In this document: piece by piece, positions 44,260 through 52,774 of the stretch
Layout: each line of letters opens with the position of its first letter
Numbering within the stretch: position 1 is the first letter of the stretch
Origin: Streptomyces californicus
GTDB lineage: Bacteria; Actinomycetota; Actinomycetes; Streptomycetales; Streptomycetaceae
Assembly: GCF_000717645.1 (NCBI RefSeq)
Contig: NZ_JNZZ01000026.1
Coordinates: 50,918-114,917, forward strand
DNA: 64,000 nt
Direction: 5' to 3'
Program-made: the position numbers and the translations under genes
The notes under the pieces: generated by a model
What the model saw: the letters and a program-made list of their open reading frames with translations, nothing else
What the model was told of the DNA's origin: nothing
Database searches by the model: none

Positions 44260-44970
44260 ATGGGGCTGCTCGGGGATGAGCTGGCGTTCGGGCGGGCACT
44301 GACCGCCCCGGAGTACGAGAGCGTCATGGCCCTCGGGCGGCGCAAGGAGTATCCGGCCGACGCCCCCCTCCTGACCGAGGGCGACCGGACCGGCCACGTG
44401 GTGATCGTGCTGCGCGGCTGGGTGACCGTCTCCCTCACCACCGACCGGGGCGCCACCCGGCTGATACTCGGGCTGCGCGGCCCCGGCGAACTCCTGGGAG
44501 AGATGGCCGCGTTGGACAGCCACCCGCGCAGCGCCACCGTACGGGCGCTCGGCGCCGTCGAGGCGGCCGTCATCGGCGGCGACGCGTTCCGCCGGTTCCT
44601 CGCCACCCACCCGCGGGTCAGCGGGCTGGTGATCCGGCAGCTCACCTTCCGGCTGCGCAGCGCCGACCAGGAGCGTTCGGCCCTCGCCTCGCTCACCGTC
44701 CTCCAGCGCCTGGCCAGCCGGCTCACCGAACTCTCCCGGGTGGCCCCCTCGGGCCCCTACGCCCCGTCCGCGCCCGGCCCCGGCCGCACCAACGCGGTGG
44801 TCCACCTCGCGCAGGACGAACTCGCCGCCACCGTCGGGGCGACCCGCGAGGCCGTCGCCAAGGCCCTGCGGCTGCTGCGCACCCAGAACGTCGTGCGCAC
44901 CGGCACCCGCATGGTGGAGATCCTCGATCCCGTGCTGCTGGCCCTCCTCGCGGAAGGGCACCGGGAGTAG
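44260..44970 (+). CDS. Crp/Fnr-family transcriptional regulator
   Basis: 236 residues from ATG; a GTG two codons upstream is possible. The cyclic-nucleotide-binding domain has the phosphate-binding cassette GELLGEMAALDSHPRSATV (residues 76-94) with Glu81 and Arg90, the two residues that contact ribose and phosphate in cNMP-binding members, so it probably does bind a cyclic nucleotide. The C-terminal winged helix has LAQDELAATVGATREAVAKA (about 180-200), a Crp-type recognition helix. No Fe-S cysteines are seen, which argues against an Fnr oxygen sensor. It stands 97 bp upstream of a nucleotide-cyclase-like gene on the same strand, which points to a linked signal. Confidence 0.92.
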   Translation: MGLLGDELAFGRALTAPEYESVMALGRRKEYPADAPLLTEGDRTGHVVIVLRGWVTVSLTTDRGATRLILGLRGPGELLGEMAALDSHPRSATVRALGAVEAAVIGGDAFRRFLATHPRVSGLVIRQLTFRLRSADQERSALASLTVLQRLASRLTELSRVAPSGPYAPSAPGPGRTNAVVHLAQDELAATVGATREAVAKALRLLRTQNVVRTGTRMVEILDPVLLALLAEGHRE

Positions 44971-45067
44971 GGCTCCCTCCCCGCCGTGTGTAAACGGCTA
45001 CAGACGGCCTACGTTCCGGGCCGGAAGCTGTACGGGACGGCAAGCGGAGGAGAGCGGGGGTCACGGG

Positions 45068-45958
45068 GTGGAACACGACGCGTCGGATGCGGGCGAGGCA
45101 CGCTACGAGCTGGTCATCAGCGTGGACGCCAGACGCTCCGGGCAGTACGGCGACGCCGAGAAGCCGCGGATGCGGGAGCGGATCTACCGGATCCTGGACA
45201 CCGCGTTCGCCCAGGCCGGGGTGGACCGCCGGGCCCTGTACACGGGGGACCGCGGGGACGGCGTGCTGATGGCGGTCCCCGGGCGGATCGCGGTGACGCG
45301 GCTGCTCGGGCTGTGGATGGTGGAGGTCCACGAGAGCCTGCGCGAGGAGAACAGCTCCCTGCGGGTGCCGCTCGGGCTGCGGATCGCCATGCACGTCGGG
45401 CCCGTGCGCCACGACTCCAACGGCATCAACGGGCGGGCGGTCGACCTGGCCTGCCGGCTCGCGGACGCGGACGTCGGGCGTCGGCTGCTGGACGCCGAGG
45501 GCGCCGATCTGGTCCTCGTCGTCTCCGGCTCCCTCTACCACGACGTGGTCTCCGCCGGGGGGAAGTTCATCCTGCCCGAGCGGTTCGCTCCCGCCGAACT
45601 CGACCTGAAAGAAGGCGAGTTCACCGGCTGGTTCCATCTTCCCGGGCGGGCGCGACCGGACTTCTCCCGGCTCGCCCCCCAAGGGCCGGCCGAGGGCGGC
45701 GAGGACTCCGGGAGCAGCGGGGACGGCCCGCTCCCCGAAGGCTCCGGGGGCAAGGGGGGCGGCCAGCGTCCCGTGGACGCCGAGGGCCGCGACGACGGCC
45801 CGCTCGACGAGGGGGGCCCGGCCGCAGCCGACGAGGGCCGCGACGACGGCCCCGCCCGGTACGTGGCGGGCGGCGACCTGTCGGTCAACCGCGACAACGT
45901 CTACCACCAGCCCGTCCACATCGGCCGCACCGTCGACTCCGACCGCCGGAAGGGCTGA
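45068..45958 (+). CDS. Class III nucleotide-cyclase-like protein
   Basis: 296 residues from a GTG. Residues 13-165 have the layout of a class III cyclase domain: VISVDARRSG with the first metal Asp20, YTGDRGDGVLMAVPG with the second (Asp64), and GRAVDLACRLADA with the transition-state Arg130; the usual Asn four residues before it is Asp126. The lysine that selects adenine in adenylate cyclases is not at the expected place, so another base, such as a pyrimidine, is possible. From about residue 205 on the chain is Gly/Asp-rich and ends with GGDLSVNRDNVYHQPVHIG, a short motif similar to one in the next protein. The stop is 2 bp from the next ATG. Confidence 0.75.
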   Translation: MEHDASDAGEARYELVISVDARRSGQYGDAEKPRMRERIYRILDTAFAQAGVDRRALYTGDRGDGVLMAVPGRIAVTRLLGLWMVEVHESLREENSSLRVPLGLRIAMHVGPVRHDSNGINGRAVDLACRLADADVGRRLLDAEGADLVLVVSGSLYHDVVSAGGKFILPERFAPAELDLKEGEFTGWFHLPGRARPDFSRLAPQGPAEGGEDSGSSGDGPLPEGSGGKGGGQRPVDAEGRDDGPLDEGGPAAADEGRDDGPARYVAGGDLSVNRDNVYHQPVHIGRTVDSDRRKG

Positions 45959-45960
45959 CC

Positions 45961-48459
45961 ATGACCGACGAAGCAGTGGCCGACCGCCCGGCCGACGTCC
46001 CCCCGCGGCGCGGCGGAGGCCGGGCCGCGGACGGGTCGGGCCCGGGGGGCGGGCGCGGACCCGCCGGCGCGGCCGACGCACCGGGCGCGGGCGGATCCGA
46101 AGACGCCGGCGGCTCCGGCGGCCCCGCCGACGACGAGGCCGCCGAGCGGGAGAAGGAACGCGAGCGCGCCGCGGACCGGTTCAAGGACCTGACCCGCGAC
46201 CCGCTCGCCCAGGAAGAGGGCGAGGAGGAGCCGACCGACCTCGCCGCCGCCACCCGCGCCCGGCGGTCCGGGCAGAGTCTCTTCAGCGGCCGGGACCTGA
46301 CCAGTTTCGACCGCTCCCACATCGGCCACGCCCACATCGGCGACCTCAACATCTCGCTGGACGCCCGGCGTTCGGGCCCCCTGCGCGGCGGCCCGGTCCC
46401 CCGGGAGGAGCTGCGGCGGCTGCGCCGGACCCACATCGAGCCGGAGGGGTACGTACGGCTGCGCCGGGCGCTGGCCGCACGCCGGCTGCTGGTCCTCGGC
46501 GGGGCCCCCGGCACCGGCCGCACCTGCACCGCGCTGGCCCTCCTGGAGGAGGTCACCCGCGACGGCGAGGGCGCGGGCGACGCGGAGCGGGTCCGCCGCG
46601 TCGCCCCGGAGGAGGGCGTGGGCGAGCTGGCCCGCGAGGTGGTCGGCGGGGAGGGCGGCCACCGGCGCGGCACCGGATACCTGCTGAAGCCCGCCCCGGG
46701 CCGGCCCGGGGAGCTGCCGCCCGACGGCATGGACCTGGACCAGCTGGCGTCGGCGCTCGCCGAGCAGGGCTCGTACGCGGTGCTCGTCGTCAGCGTCGGC
46801 TCGGCGGCCAACCCGCTGCTGGCCGGGCGCTACGGGCAGCTCTGCCCGCCCGCCCCCACCCGTGAACTGGTCGACGTCCGGCTGCGCGAGCGGCTGGAGG
46901 AGGAACACGGCGACCAGGACGCGGACGGGGCCGGCGGGCCGCTCGCCGGGCTGCTGGAGCGGGCGGCGCGGCTCCGCGCGGACCCCGAGGTGACGGAGGC
47001 GGTGGGGCTCGACGACCTGCGCCCCGCCGAGGCCGAGCTGTTCGCCTCGCTGCTGGCCGGGCATCTGCTCGGCACGCTCGGCCGCGAGGAGCTGCTGGCC
47101 GGGTGCCGGGGGCTCGCGGCCGTGCAGGCGTACGCGTGGTTCGCCGGGGTGGACCGGGCGCTCGCCGCCCCGCCGCCCGGTGACGACCGGACGCCGGTGC
47201 GCTCCGGGACCGCCGCCCTGTTCCACCCGGTGGCGTTCCGGATCGCGCTCGCGGTGCTCGGCGGGGCGTCGTACGGCGCGGTCTCGGCCGCCGCCCACCT
47301 GCTGACCTGGGAGCTGTCCGTACAGAGCGATCCGGACAGCACGCCGGCGCGGCCCCTGTTCTGCGACGACCCGGAGGCCGATCTGGCGCTCTCGCGGGCC
47401 CGGTCGGCGACGGGCGCGGTGGACGTGGCGGGCGTCGAGGTGACCGGGCGGCTGGTCTTCTACCGGGGCGGCGCGCTGCCCGCCGCCGTGCTGGCGGAGC
47501 TGTGGGACCGGCACTTCCCGGTCCGCGCCCCGGTCGTGCGCTGGCTGCGGCTCCTCGCCGACGACCCCCGGCCGCAGGTGTCGATGCGGGCCGCGGTGGC
47601 CGCCGGGGAGCTGTCCGTACGGGACTTCGAGCACGGGTACGCGGAGCTGGTCCGGCCGCTGGCCGACGCGCCCACGCCCCGCCGCCGGATGTTCGCCGCG
47701 GCCGCCCTGGACCAGGCGGCCGGGCACGCCTCGCACCGGAAGGCGGTACGCAAGGTGGTCGACGACTGGTCCAGGTTCGGTACGCCGTCCCTGCGCTGGA
47801 CGGCCGCCATGGCGCTCGGCTACGGGAGGTCCGCCGACTCGATGGACGACACCCTGGACGCGCTGGCCCGGATCGGGATCCACGACGACGGGAAGCAGGC
47901 CGCCGTGGCCTCGCAGAACGTGGTGCGGCTGCTGACGCACCCCGAGAGCGCCGCGGTGCTGCGCCGGCTGGCCGAGTGGACGGCGCACCGCGCCGAGGAG
48001 TACCAGGACCTCGCCCTGGTGACCATCGTCCGGCTGGCCCTGACCGATGTGGACGAGGTCCTGGACGACGAGCCGGGCACCCCGCTGGGCGACCGGGGGG
48101 ACTGGCCGCTGCTGGTCGCGCTGGCCGCGACCCGGCCCGAACTGACCGGGCGGCTCGCCGACCTGTTCTGGACCGCGCTCAACACCACCCGTTCCCGGGA
48201 CGTGGCGTTCGACGCCCTGGAGACCCTGCTGCGGTCCGCCTTCCGCAAGGACGGCCGCCCGTGGACGCGGGAGGGGCTGGCGGCGCTGCTGCCGGCCCTG
48301 GTCGCCGAGGAGCACGACCGGCGGCGGCTGGACTGGCTGCTGCGCCGAATGATGAGGGATCAGGACCGGCCGCTCCCCGAGGAGCAGGCCCGCGCCCTGT
48401 GGAGGCTCGCCGTGCCCGCGGGGCAGCGGCGGTCCGACGAGGAGGAGAACCATGGCTGA
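45961..48459 (+). CDS. STAND-like P-loop NTPase with helical repeats
   Basis: 832 residues. The first 110 are disordered and charged. A short motif follows (about 115-140, HIGHAHIGDLNISLDARRSG), echoing the C-terminus of the cyclase-like protein and probably a contact site. Walker A is GGAPGTGRTCTA (about residues 180-191), in an AAA/STAND-type domain to about 430; the Walker B region LVVSV is weak, so activity is not certain. Residues 480-820 are alpha-helical repeats of HEAT type (VRWLRLLADDPRPQVSMRAA ... AVRKVVDDWSRF). Such proteins act as sensor-switches in bacterial conflict systems. Its stop overlaps the next gene by 8 bp. Confidence 0.75.
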   Translation: MTDEAVADRPADVPPRRGGGRAADGSGPGGGRGPAGAADAPGAGGSEDAGGSGGPADDEAAEREKERERAADRFKDLTRDPLAQEEGEEEPTDLAAATRARRSGQSLFSGRDLTSFDRSHIGHAHIGDLNISLDARRSGPLRGGPVPREELRRLRRTHIEPEGYVRLRRALAARRLLVLGGAPGTGRTCTALALLEEVTRDGEGAGDAERVRRVAPEEGVGELAREVVGGEGGHRRGTGYLLKPAPGRPGELPPDGMDLDQLASALAEQGSYAVLVVSVGSAANPLLAGRYGQLCPPAPTRELVDVRLRERLEEEHGDQDADGAGGPLAGLLERAARLRADPEVTEAVGLDDLRPAEAELFASLLAGHLLGTLGREELLAGCRGLAAVQAYAWFAGVDRALAAPPPGDDRTPVRSGTAALFHPVAFRIALAVLGGASYGAVSAAAHLLTWELSVQSDPDSTPARPLFCDDPEADLALSRARSATGAVDVAGVEVTGRLVFYRGGALPAAVLAELWDRHFPVRAPVVRWLRLLADDPRPQVSMRAAVAAGELSVRDFEHGYAELVRPLADAPTPRRRMFAAAALDQAAGHASHRKAVRKVVDDWSRFGTPSLRWTAAMALGYGRSADSMDDTLDALARIGIHDDGKQAAVASQNVVRLLTHPESAAVLRRLAEWTAHRAEEYQDLALVTIVRLALTDVDEVLDDEPGTPLGDRGDWPLLVALAATRPELTGRLADLFWTALNTTRSRDVAFDALETLLRSAFRKDGRPWTREGLAALLPALVAEEHDRRRLDWLLRRMMRDQDRPLPEEQARALWRLAVPAGQRRSDEEENHG

Positions 48460-49726
48460 GGACAACGGCGCGGAGGGGAACGGGATGTCGGCGCCCGCCG
48501 GCCCGTTCCTTCGGGAGTACGAGCCGACCGGTCCGGTCCGCCGGAGCGGTGCGCGCACCACCTCGGTGCTGTTCTACCGGCGGGGCTACAGCGTGGCCGG
48601 GGTCACCGGCGTCGAGCACTACGGCAAACCGCCCATGGCCCGTCCGCACACCGTCTGCGAGATCGCCACCGGCACCTTCGTCACCACCCTGCGGATGGAG
48701 CTGCCCGCCGCCGGCGGGGCGACCTTCTTCAAGGCCGAGGTGGACATCCAATGGACCGTGGAGGACCCCCACCGGGTCGCGGTCGAGGTGGTCACCGACA
48801 TCGCCCAGCGGCTCACCGCGCCGACGCTGGAGCGGCTGCGGCAGATCTCCGCCCAGTTCCCGGTCCACCAGGCCGAGGAGGCCAACTCCGCCATCACGCA
48901 GCAGTGTTCGTGGGGCCGGTGGGACGACCTCGGCACCGATCTGGGGCTGCGGGTGCGGCTGTACGTACGGCTGCGGGTGGACGACCACACGATCACCCAC
49001 ACGACCAGCGTCAGGCTCCACCAGGGAGCCTCCGAGCTCACCCGGATGCGCCAGGAGGAGTACCTGCGGATGCTCCGCGGCGGGGACCTGGAGCAGCTCA
49101 GCCACATGCTGGCGGCGAACCCCGGCGCGGCCAACGCCTTCCTGGAGAAGATCCGCCAGGAGGGCCGGCAGGACGAGAAGGAGCGCGTCGACCGGATGTT
49201 CTCCATGGTGGCCGACGGCCGGATCCACTCCGACGACGCGGAGGCTCAGGCGCTCGCCTACCTCAACAAGCAGCACCTCAGCATCCAGGGCCCCCTCGGC
49301 ACCCGCACCGCCCACCGCGCCCCGCGGGAGCTGGAGCCCGCCCGCCAGGAGCCGTTCGAGCCCGACTGGATGGCGGACGAGCCCCCGGTACGCGGGCCCC
49401 GGACGCCCGAGCGGGATCGCGGCCCCGAGCAGGATCGCGGCCCCGAGCGCGATCGCGGCCCCCGGCGGGATCAGGGGCTCGGCCGCGACCACGCCGCCGA
49501 CCGGGACGACGGGCCCGGCCGGAACTACGGGCCCGGCCAGGACTTCGAGCCCGAGCGGGACTACGGGTCCGATCAGGACTTCGAGCCCGAGCGGGACTAC
49601 GGGTCCGATCGGGACCGTGCCGCCGGCCGCGGTTACGGGTCCGAGCGGGGCGCCCGCCCCGAGCCGCCCGCGCCGCGCTCCCGGGCGCGGGACGACGGGT
49701 GGGGCTGGGCGGAGGACGACGGATGA
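48452..49726 (+). CDS. SPFH/band-7-like protein with repeat-rich tail
   Basis: 424 residues; ribosome site GGAGGAG lies in the preceding gene. No transmembrane helix. Residues 30-200 resemble an SPFH domain (FKAEVDIQWTVEDPHRVAVE then ERLRQISAQFPVHQAEEANS). A helical part with EEYLRMLRGGDLEQLSHMLA and DEKERVDRMFSM follows. From about residue 310 the tail is a low-complexity run of RDRGPE and QDFEPERDYGSD units, partly an exact tandem duplication. SPFH proteins form rings or assemblies at membranes, so this may be the oligomeric support of the system. The family call is from fold-like pattern only. Its stop overlaps the PycTM-like start. Confidence 0.6.
   Translation: MAEDNGAEGNGMSAPAGPFLREYEPTGPVRRSGARTTSVLFYRRGYSVAGVTGVEHYGKPPMARPHTVCEIATGTFVTTLRMELPAAGGATFFKAEVDIQWTVEDPHRVAVEVVTDIAQRLTAPTLERLRQISAQFPVHQAEEANSAITQQCSWGRWDDLGTDLGLRVRLYVRLRVDDHTITHTTSVRLHQGASELTRMRQEEYLRMLRGGDLEQLSHMLAANPGAANAFLEKIRQEGRQDEKERVDRMFSMVADGRIHSDDAEAQALAYLNKQHLSIQGPLGTRTAHRAPRELEPARQEPFEPDWMADEPPVRGPRTPERDRGPEQDRGPERDRGPRRDQGLGRDHAADRDDGPGRNYGPGQDFEPERDYGSDQDFEPERDYGSDRDRAAGRGYGSERGARPEPPAPRSRARDDGWGWAEDDG
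49538..49609 (+). repeat. Exact 36-bp tandem duplication inside the SPFH-like gene
   Basis: Two consecutive identical 36-bp units encode QDFEPERDYGSD twice. Shorter RDRGPE repeats precede it (49415-49470). Confidence 0.9.
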
Positions 49727-50271
49727 GCGCCGACAGCGGCACACGGACTTCCCCCGCCCCGACCGCGCCGGTGCCGGACGGGGGTCAGCACGGGCCGGAC
49801 AGGGCGGGGGAACGCATCGCGGAACGGCTCCTGGTCACGGTCCGGGAGGATCTGGGCCGGGCCGACTCCAAGGCCGCCGTCCTGCTCTCGGGAGCGCTCG
49901 CGCTGCCCGCGTTCCTCATCGGGCGGCACGGCTCCCCCGACTGGCGGGGCCCCGGCGATCTGGCGCTCGTCGCCGCGGGACTGCTGTGGGTGGTCGCGGT
50001 GACCGCCCTGGTCCGGGCGCTCCTGCCGCGTACGGACACGGTCCGCGACCGGGAAGGGGTCACCTACTTCGGGGACCTGCTGGCCCCGTTCGACCACGAC
50101 GTGCTGACCGCCCGCGTCCACGAGGCCGGGCGCGATCCGGTCGGCTGGCTCCTCGTCCAGGCGGTGGACGTCAGCGCCATCCTCTCCGCCAAGTACCGGG
50201 CGATCCGCTGGGCGGTCGCCACCCTCGCCCCGTCGGCCGCGCTGGCGCTCGCCTGGAGCCTCGCCGGCTGA
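49723..50271 (+). CDS. Pycsar-type two-TM effector (PycTM-like)
   Basis: 182 residues, ATGA overlap with the gene before. After a disordered start comes the family pattern: helix ERIAERLLVTVREDLGRADS then KAAVLLSGALALPAFLIG (TM 1, about 50-67), LALVAAGLLWVVAVTALVRAL (TM 2, about 80-100), a soluble loop with GVTYFGDLL, and a terminal helix with SAKYRAIRWAVATLAPSAAL (about 155-175). This is the layout of the Pycsar effector domain, which in the characterised system is triggered by cyclic CMP or UMP and damages the membrane. Here it lies three genes behind a cyclase-like gene in the same operon. Confidence 0.8.
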   Translation: MSADSGTRTSPAPTAPVPDGGQHGPDRAGERIAERLLVTVREDLGRADSKAAVLLSGALALPAFLIGRHGSPDWRGPGDLALVAAGLLWVVAVTALVRALLPRTDTVRDREGVTYFGDLLAPFDHDVLTARVHEAGRDPVGWLLVQAVDVSAILSAKYRAIRWAVATLAPSAALALAWSLAG

Positions 50272-50388
50272 CCCTCCCGCCCGGGTGCGCCCCGTCCAGA
50301 GACGCACCACCGATGACTACGCACAGTGATCATCTCAGTACGCCACGGCACCACGCAGACATGGAAACGACAGTAAAAGGGGACGGTC

Positions 50389-52650
50389 GTGCGAAATGAC
50401 CGAACAAGAGGCCCGGCCGGCGCCGGCCGGGCAGGGCGGGCGGCACTGACCGTCCTGGCCGGTGCGGCCGTGCTCATCTCCCTGACGGCTCCGGCCGCCC
50501 CCGATCCCGAACCGGCCGCGGCCGCCGCGCCCGCCCACACCTCCGTCAACTACGCGGTGGCCGTCGACCAGTCCACCAGCCTCTCGGCCGAGGACATCGC
50601 CGCCGAGAAGGCCGCCGCCGCCCGCATCGCGCTCGGCGACGTCTCGGCCACCTCCCACATCAGCGTCTTCGGCTTCGCCGCCGCCGAGTCGGACGACCAG
50701 CGGGCGGTGGACCCCGTCTGCCCCCGCACCCGGCTGGACGCGGCGGGACGGGAGTCGGTCGGCGTCTGCGTGGAGAAGCTGCGCGGCCGCAAGGACGGCG
50801 AGGGCACCGGCACGGACTTCCCGAGCGCGATACGCCAGGGCGTGCACGAGCTCACCTCGGGCACCGACCCCGCGGTCCCCCGCGTGCTGTTCCTGCTCAC
50901 CGACGGGTTCATGGACGTCACCGGCAGCCCGCAGTACGGAGGGAAGACGCACCGGAAGGCCGAAGGGGAGCGGCAGTTGGCGGCCGAGCTGAAGAAGGCC
51001 GCCGCCGCGAACGTACAGATCTGGCCGCTCGGCTTCGGGGACGCCCCGGACAAGGAGCAGCTCGACGCGATGGCCGCCGGCGGCTACCAGAAGGGCTGCG
51101 TCGACCTGCCGTCCGCCCGCCCCACCGCCACCAAGGTGTCCGGGGCGAAGGACTTCAAGCCGGTGCTGGAGCGTATCTTCGCCGCCGCGCACTGCCTGCG
51201 CTACCAGCCGGGGCCCAGCAAGCGGCCGCCCGCCACCCTGCCCGTCACCATCTCGCCCCTGGCGACCGTGGGCTCCATCGTCGTCGACAAGGGCACCCCC
51301 GAGGTCACCGTCACCTACACCGACCCGCTCGGCAACAAGGTGCCCACCACCGGCTCCTTCGAGGACTCCACGTTCGAACTCGCCGGCGGCGAGGGCACGG
51401 TGGAGGCGCTGAAGATCACCGATCCGGTGCCGGGGACGTGGAAGGTCGCCGTGAAGGCCCCCGAGGGGCACCGCTCGCTGCCGGTCGGGGTGAGCGTCCT
51501 GTGGCAGGGCGAGCTGCAGGGCTCCATCACCATGGACCCGCCGTCCCCGCAGGCCGGACAGAAGACGACCGTCACCATGCGGCTCCAGACCCGTGAGGGC
51601 TACCAGATCAAGGACCCGGCCGACTACGCCGGGCTCAAGGTCCGCAGCCGTCTCACCGGCGACGGGTTCACCCCGCTGCCGCTGCGGCTCACCGACGACG
51701 GGAAGGGGCCCGACCCCACCGCGAGCGACGGCTCGTTCAGCGGCACGGTCACCGTCCCGAAGGACGCCGACGGCGCGCTCAAGGTCATCGGCACCCTCAC
51801 CGCCTCCGGGCTCAGCGCCGACACCCGCAGCGACGGCGGCCAGGTCTCCCCCGGGGCCCTGCCCGTCACCACCGCGCTCGGCCCGGTCCGCGGCGCCGGC
51901 CACCCCGGCGACACCGTCACCGCGAACCTCTCCGTCACCAACACCACGAACGCCCCGCACACCCTGCGGCTCTCGCTCGCCGACGTACGGCCGGGACTGC
52001 TCACCGTCCAGCCCGCCGAGATCACCGTGAAGCCCGGCGAGTCCACCACCCGCGAGGTCCGGATCGGCATCGGCGACGAGAAGGCGTTCGAGGGGCGGCT
52101 CGACGGCACGCTCGGCGTCGGCGGCGTCGTCACCGTCCAGGACGCCACCGACGGCGACCGCCCCCTCGTGCGCGCCCCGCTCTCCATCCAGGTCAGCCCG
52201 GCGCCCAGCGTCCTCGACCGGTACTGGTGGGCGCTGGTCGGCGCGGTCGCCCTGGTCGTCGTCGCCGTCCTGGCGGTGCTGGCCTGGCTGCGGCAGCGCC
52301 GCCGCCGCCGCGATCCGCACGGGCTGACGCTCCACCTGCTCTCCGAGGACGGCGAGGTGCTCTCCGTCCACCGGGCCGGCCACGGCCGGAAGCAGTGGTA
52401 CGCGTTCGACATCGCCGAGGCGCACAGCAACCCGCGCATCGAGCGGCGCACCAGCGGCCGGTTCGCCGTGCAGCGCAGCCCCGAGGGCGGCGCGGTGCTG
52501 CGCGTCAACGGCCGCGGCCGGACCCGGCTCACCCCCACCGGGCAGGCCGAACTGACGGACCGGCTGCGCCTCGCCCTCGGCGAGGACTCCGTACGGCCCG
52601 ACCCCGACCCCGACAGCACGACCGACGACGGCGACGGCGAGCACCTGTGA
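50389..52650 (+). CDS. Membrane-anchored von Willebrand factor A protein
   Basis: 753 residues from a GTG with AAAGGGGAC upstream. A signal sequence (about 18-45) is followed by a vWA domain (about 52-260) with complete MIDAS: DQSTS (Asp60), Thr in GTGTDFPSAI and Asp in FLLTDGFMD. Beta-sandwich domains (about 285-600) lead to one transmembrane helix near 609-630, a basic stop-transfer RQRRRRRD and a 130-residue cytoplasmic domain. The vWA part is therefore outside the cell and could bind a ligand or a partner; the tail can signal to the cytoplasmic tubulin-like and GTPase proteins encoded next. 117 bp separate it from the effector gene. Confidence 0.85.
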   Translation: MRNDRTRGPAGAGRAGRAALTVLAGAAVLISLTAPAAPDPEPAAAAAPAHTSVNYAVAVDQSTSLSAEDIAAEKAAAARIALGDVSATSHISVFGFAAAESDDQRAVDPVCPRTRLDAAGRESVGVCVEKLRGRKDGEGTGTDFPSAIRQGVHELTSGTDPAVPRVLFLLTDGFMDVTGSPQYGGKTHRKAEGERQLAAELKKAAAANVQIWPLGFGDAPDKEQLDAMAAGGYQKGCVDLPSARPTATKVSGAKDFKPVLERIFAAAHCLRYQPGPSKRPPATLPVTISPLATVGSIVVDKGTPEVTVTYTDPLGNKVPTTGSFEDSTFELAGGEGTVEALKITDPVPGTWKVAVKAPEGHRSLPVGVSVLWQGELQGSITMDPPSPQAGQKTTVTMRLQTREGYQIKDPADYAGLKVRSRLTGDGFTPLPLRLTDDGKGPDPTASDGSFSGTVTVPKDADGALKVIGTLTASGLSADTRSDGGQVSPGALPVTTALGPVRGAGHPGDTVTANLSVTNTTNAPHTLRLSLADVRPGLLTVQPAEITVKPGESTTREVRIGIGDEKAFEGRLDGTLGVGGVVTVQDATDGDRPLVRAPLSIQVSPAPSVLDRYWWALVGAVALVVVAVLAVLAWLRQRRRRRDPHGLTLHLLSEDGEVLSVHRAGHGRKQWYAFDIAEAHSNPRIERRTSGRFAVQRSPEGGAVLRVNGRGRTRLTPTGQAELTDRLRLALGEDSVRPDPDPDSTTDDGDGEHL

Positions 52651-52774
52651 GGCCCGCGCCGCCCGCGACCCGGCGGGCGGCGCGGCAGCCCCCGCGGCCC
52701 CCCGGGCCGCGGATCCGTACGGCACCACCCATGGACCAACCGGCCGCACCCGGCCGGAAGCGGGAGGGAAACCC

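Noticed and set aside
44986..45960. N-terminal extension of the STAND-like NTPase through the cyclase-like gene
   Set aside because: It is the +1 frame of a gene with recognisable cyclase motifs; the ATG at 45961, 2 bp after that gene's stop, is the natural start.
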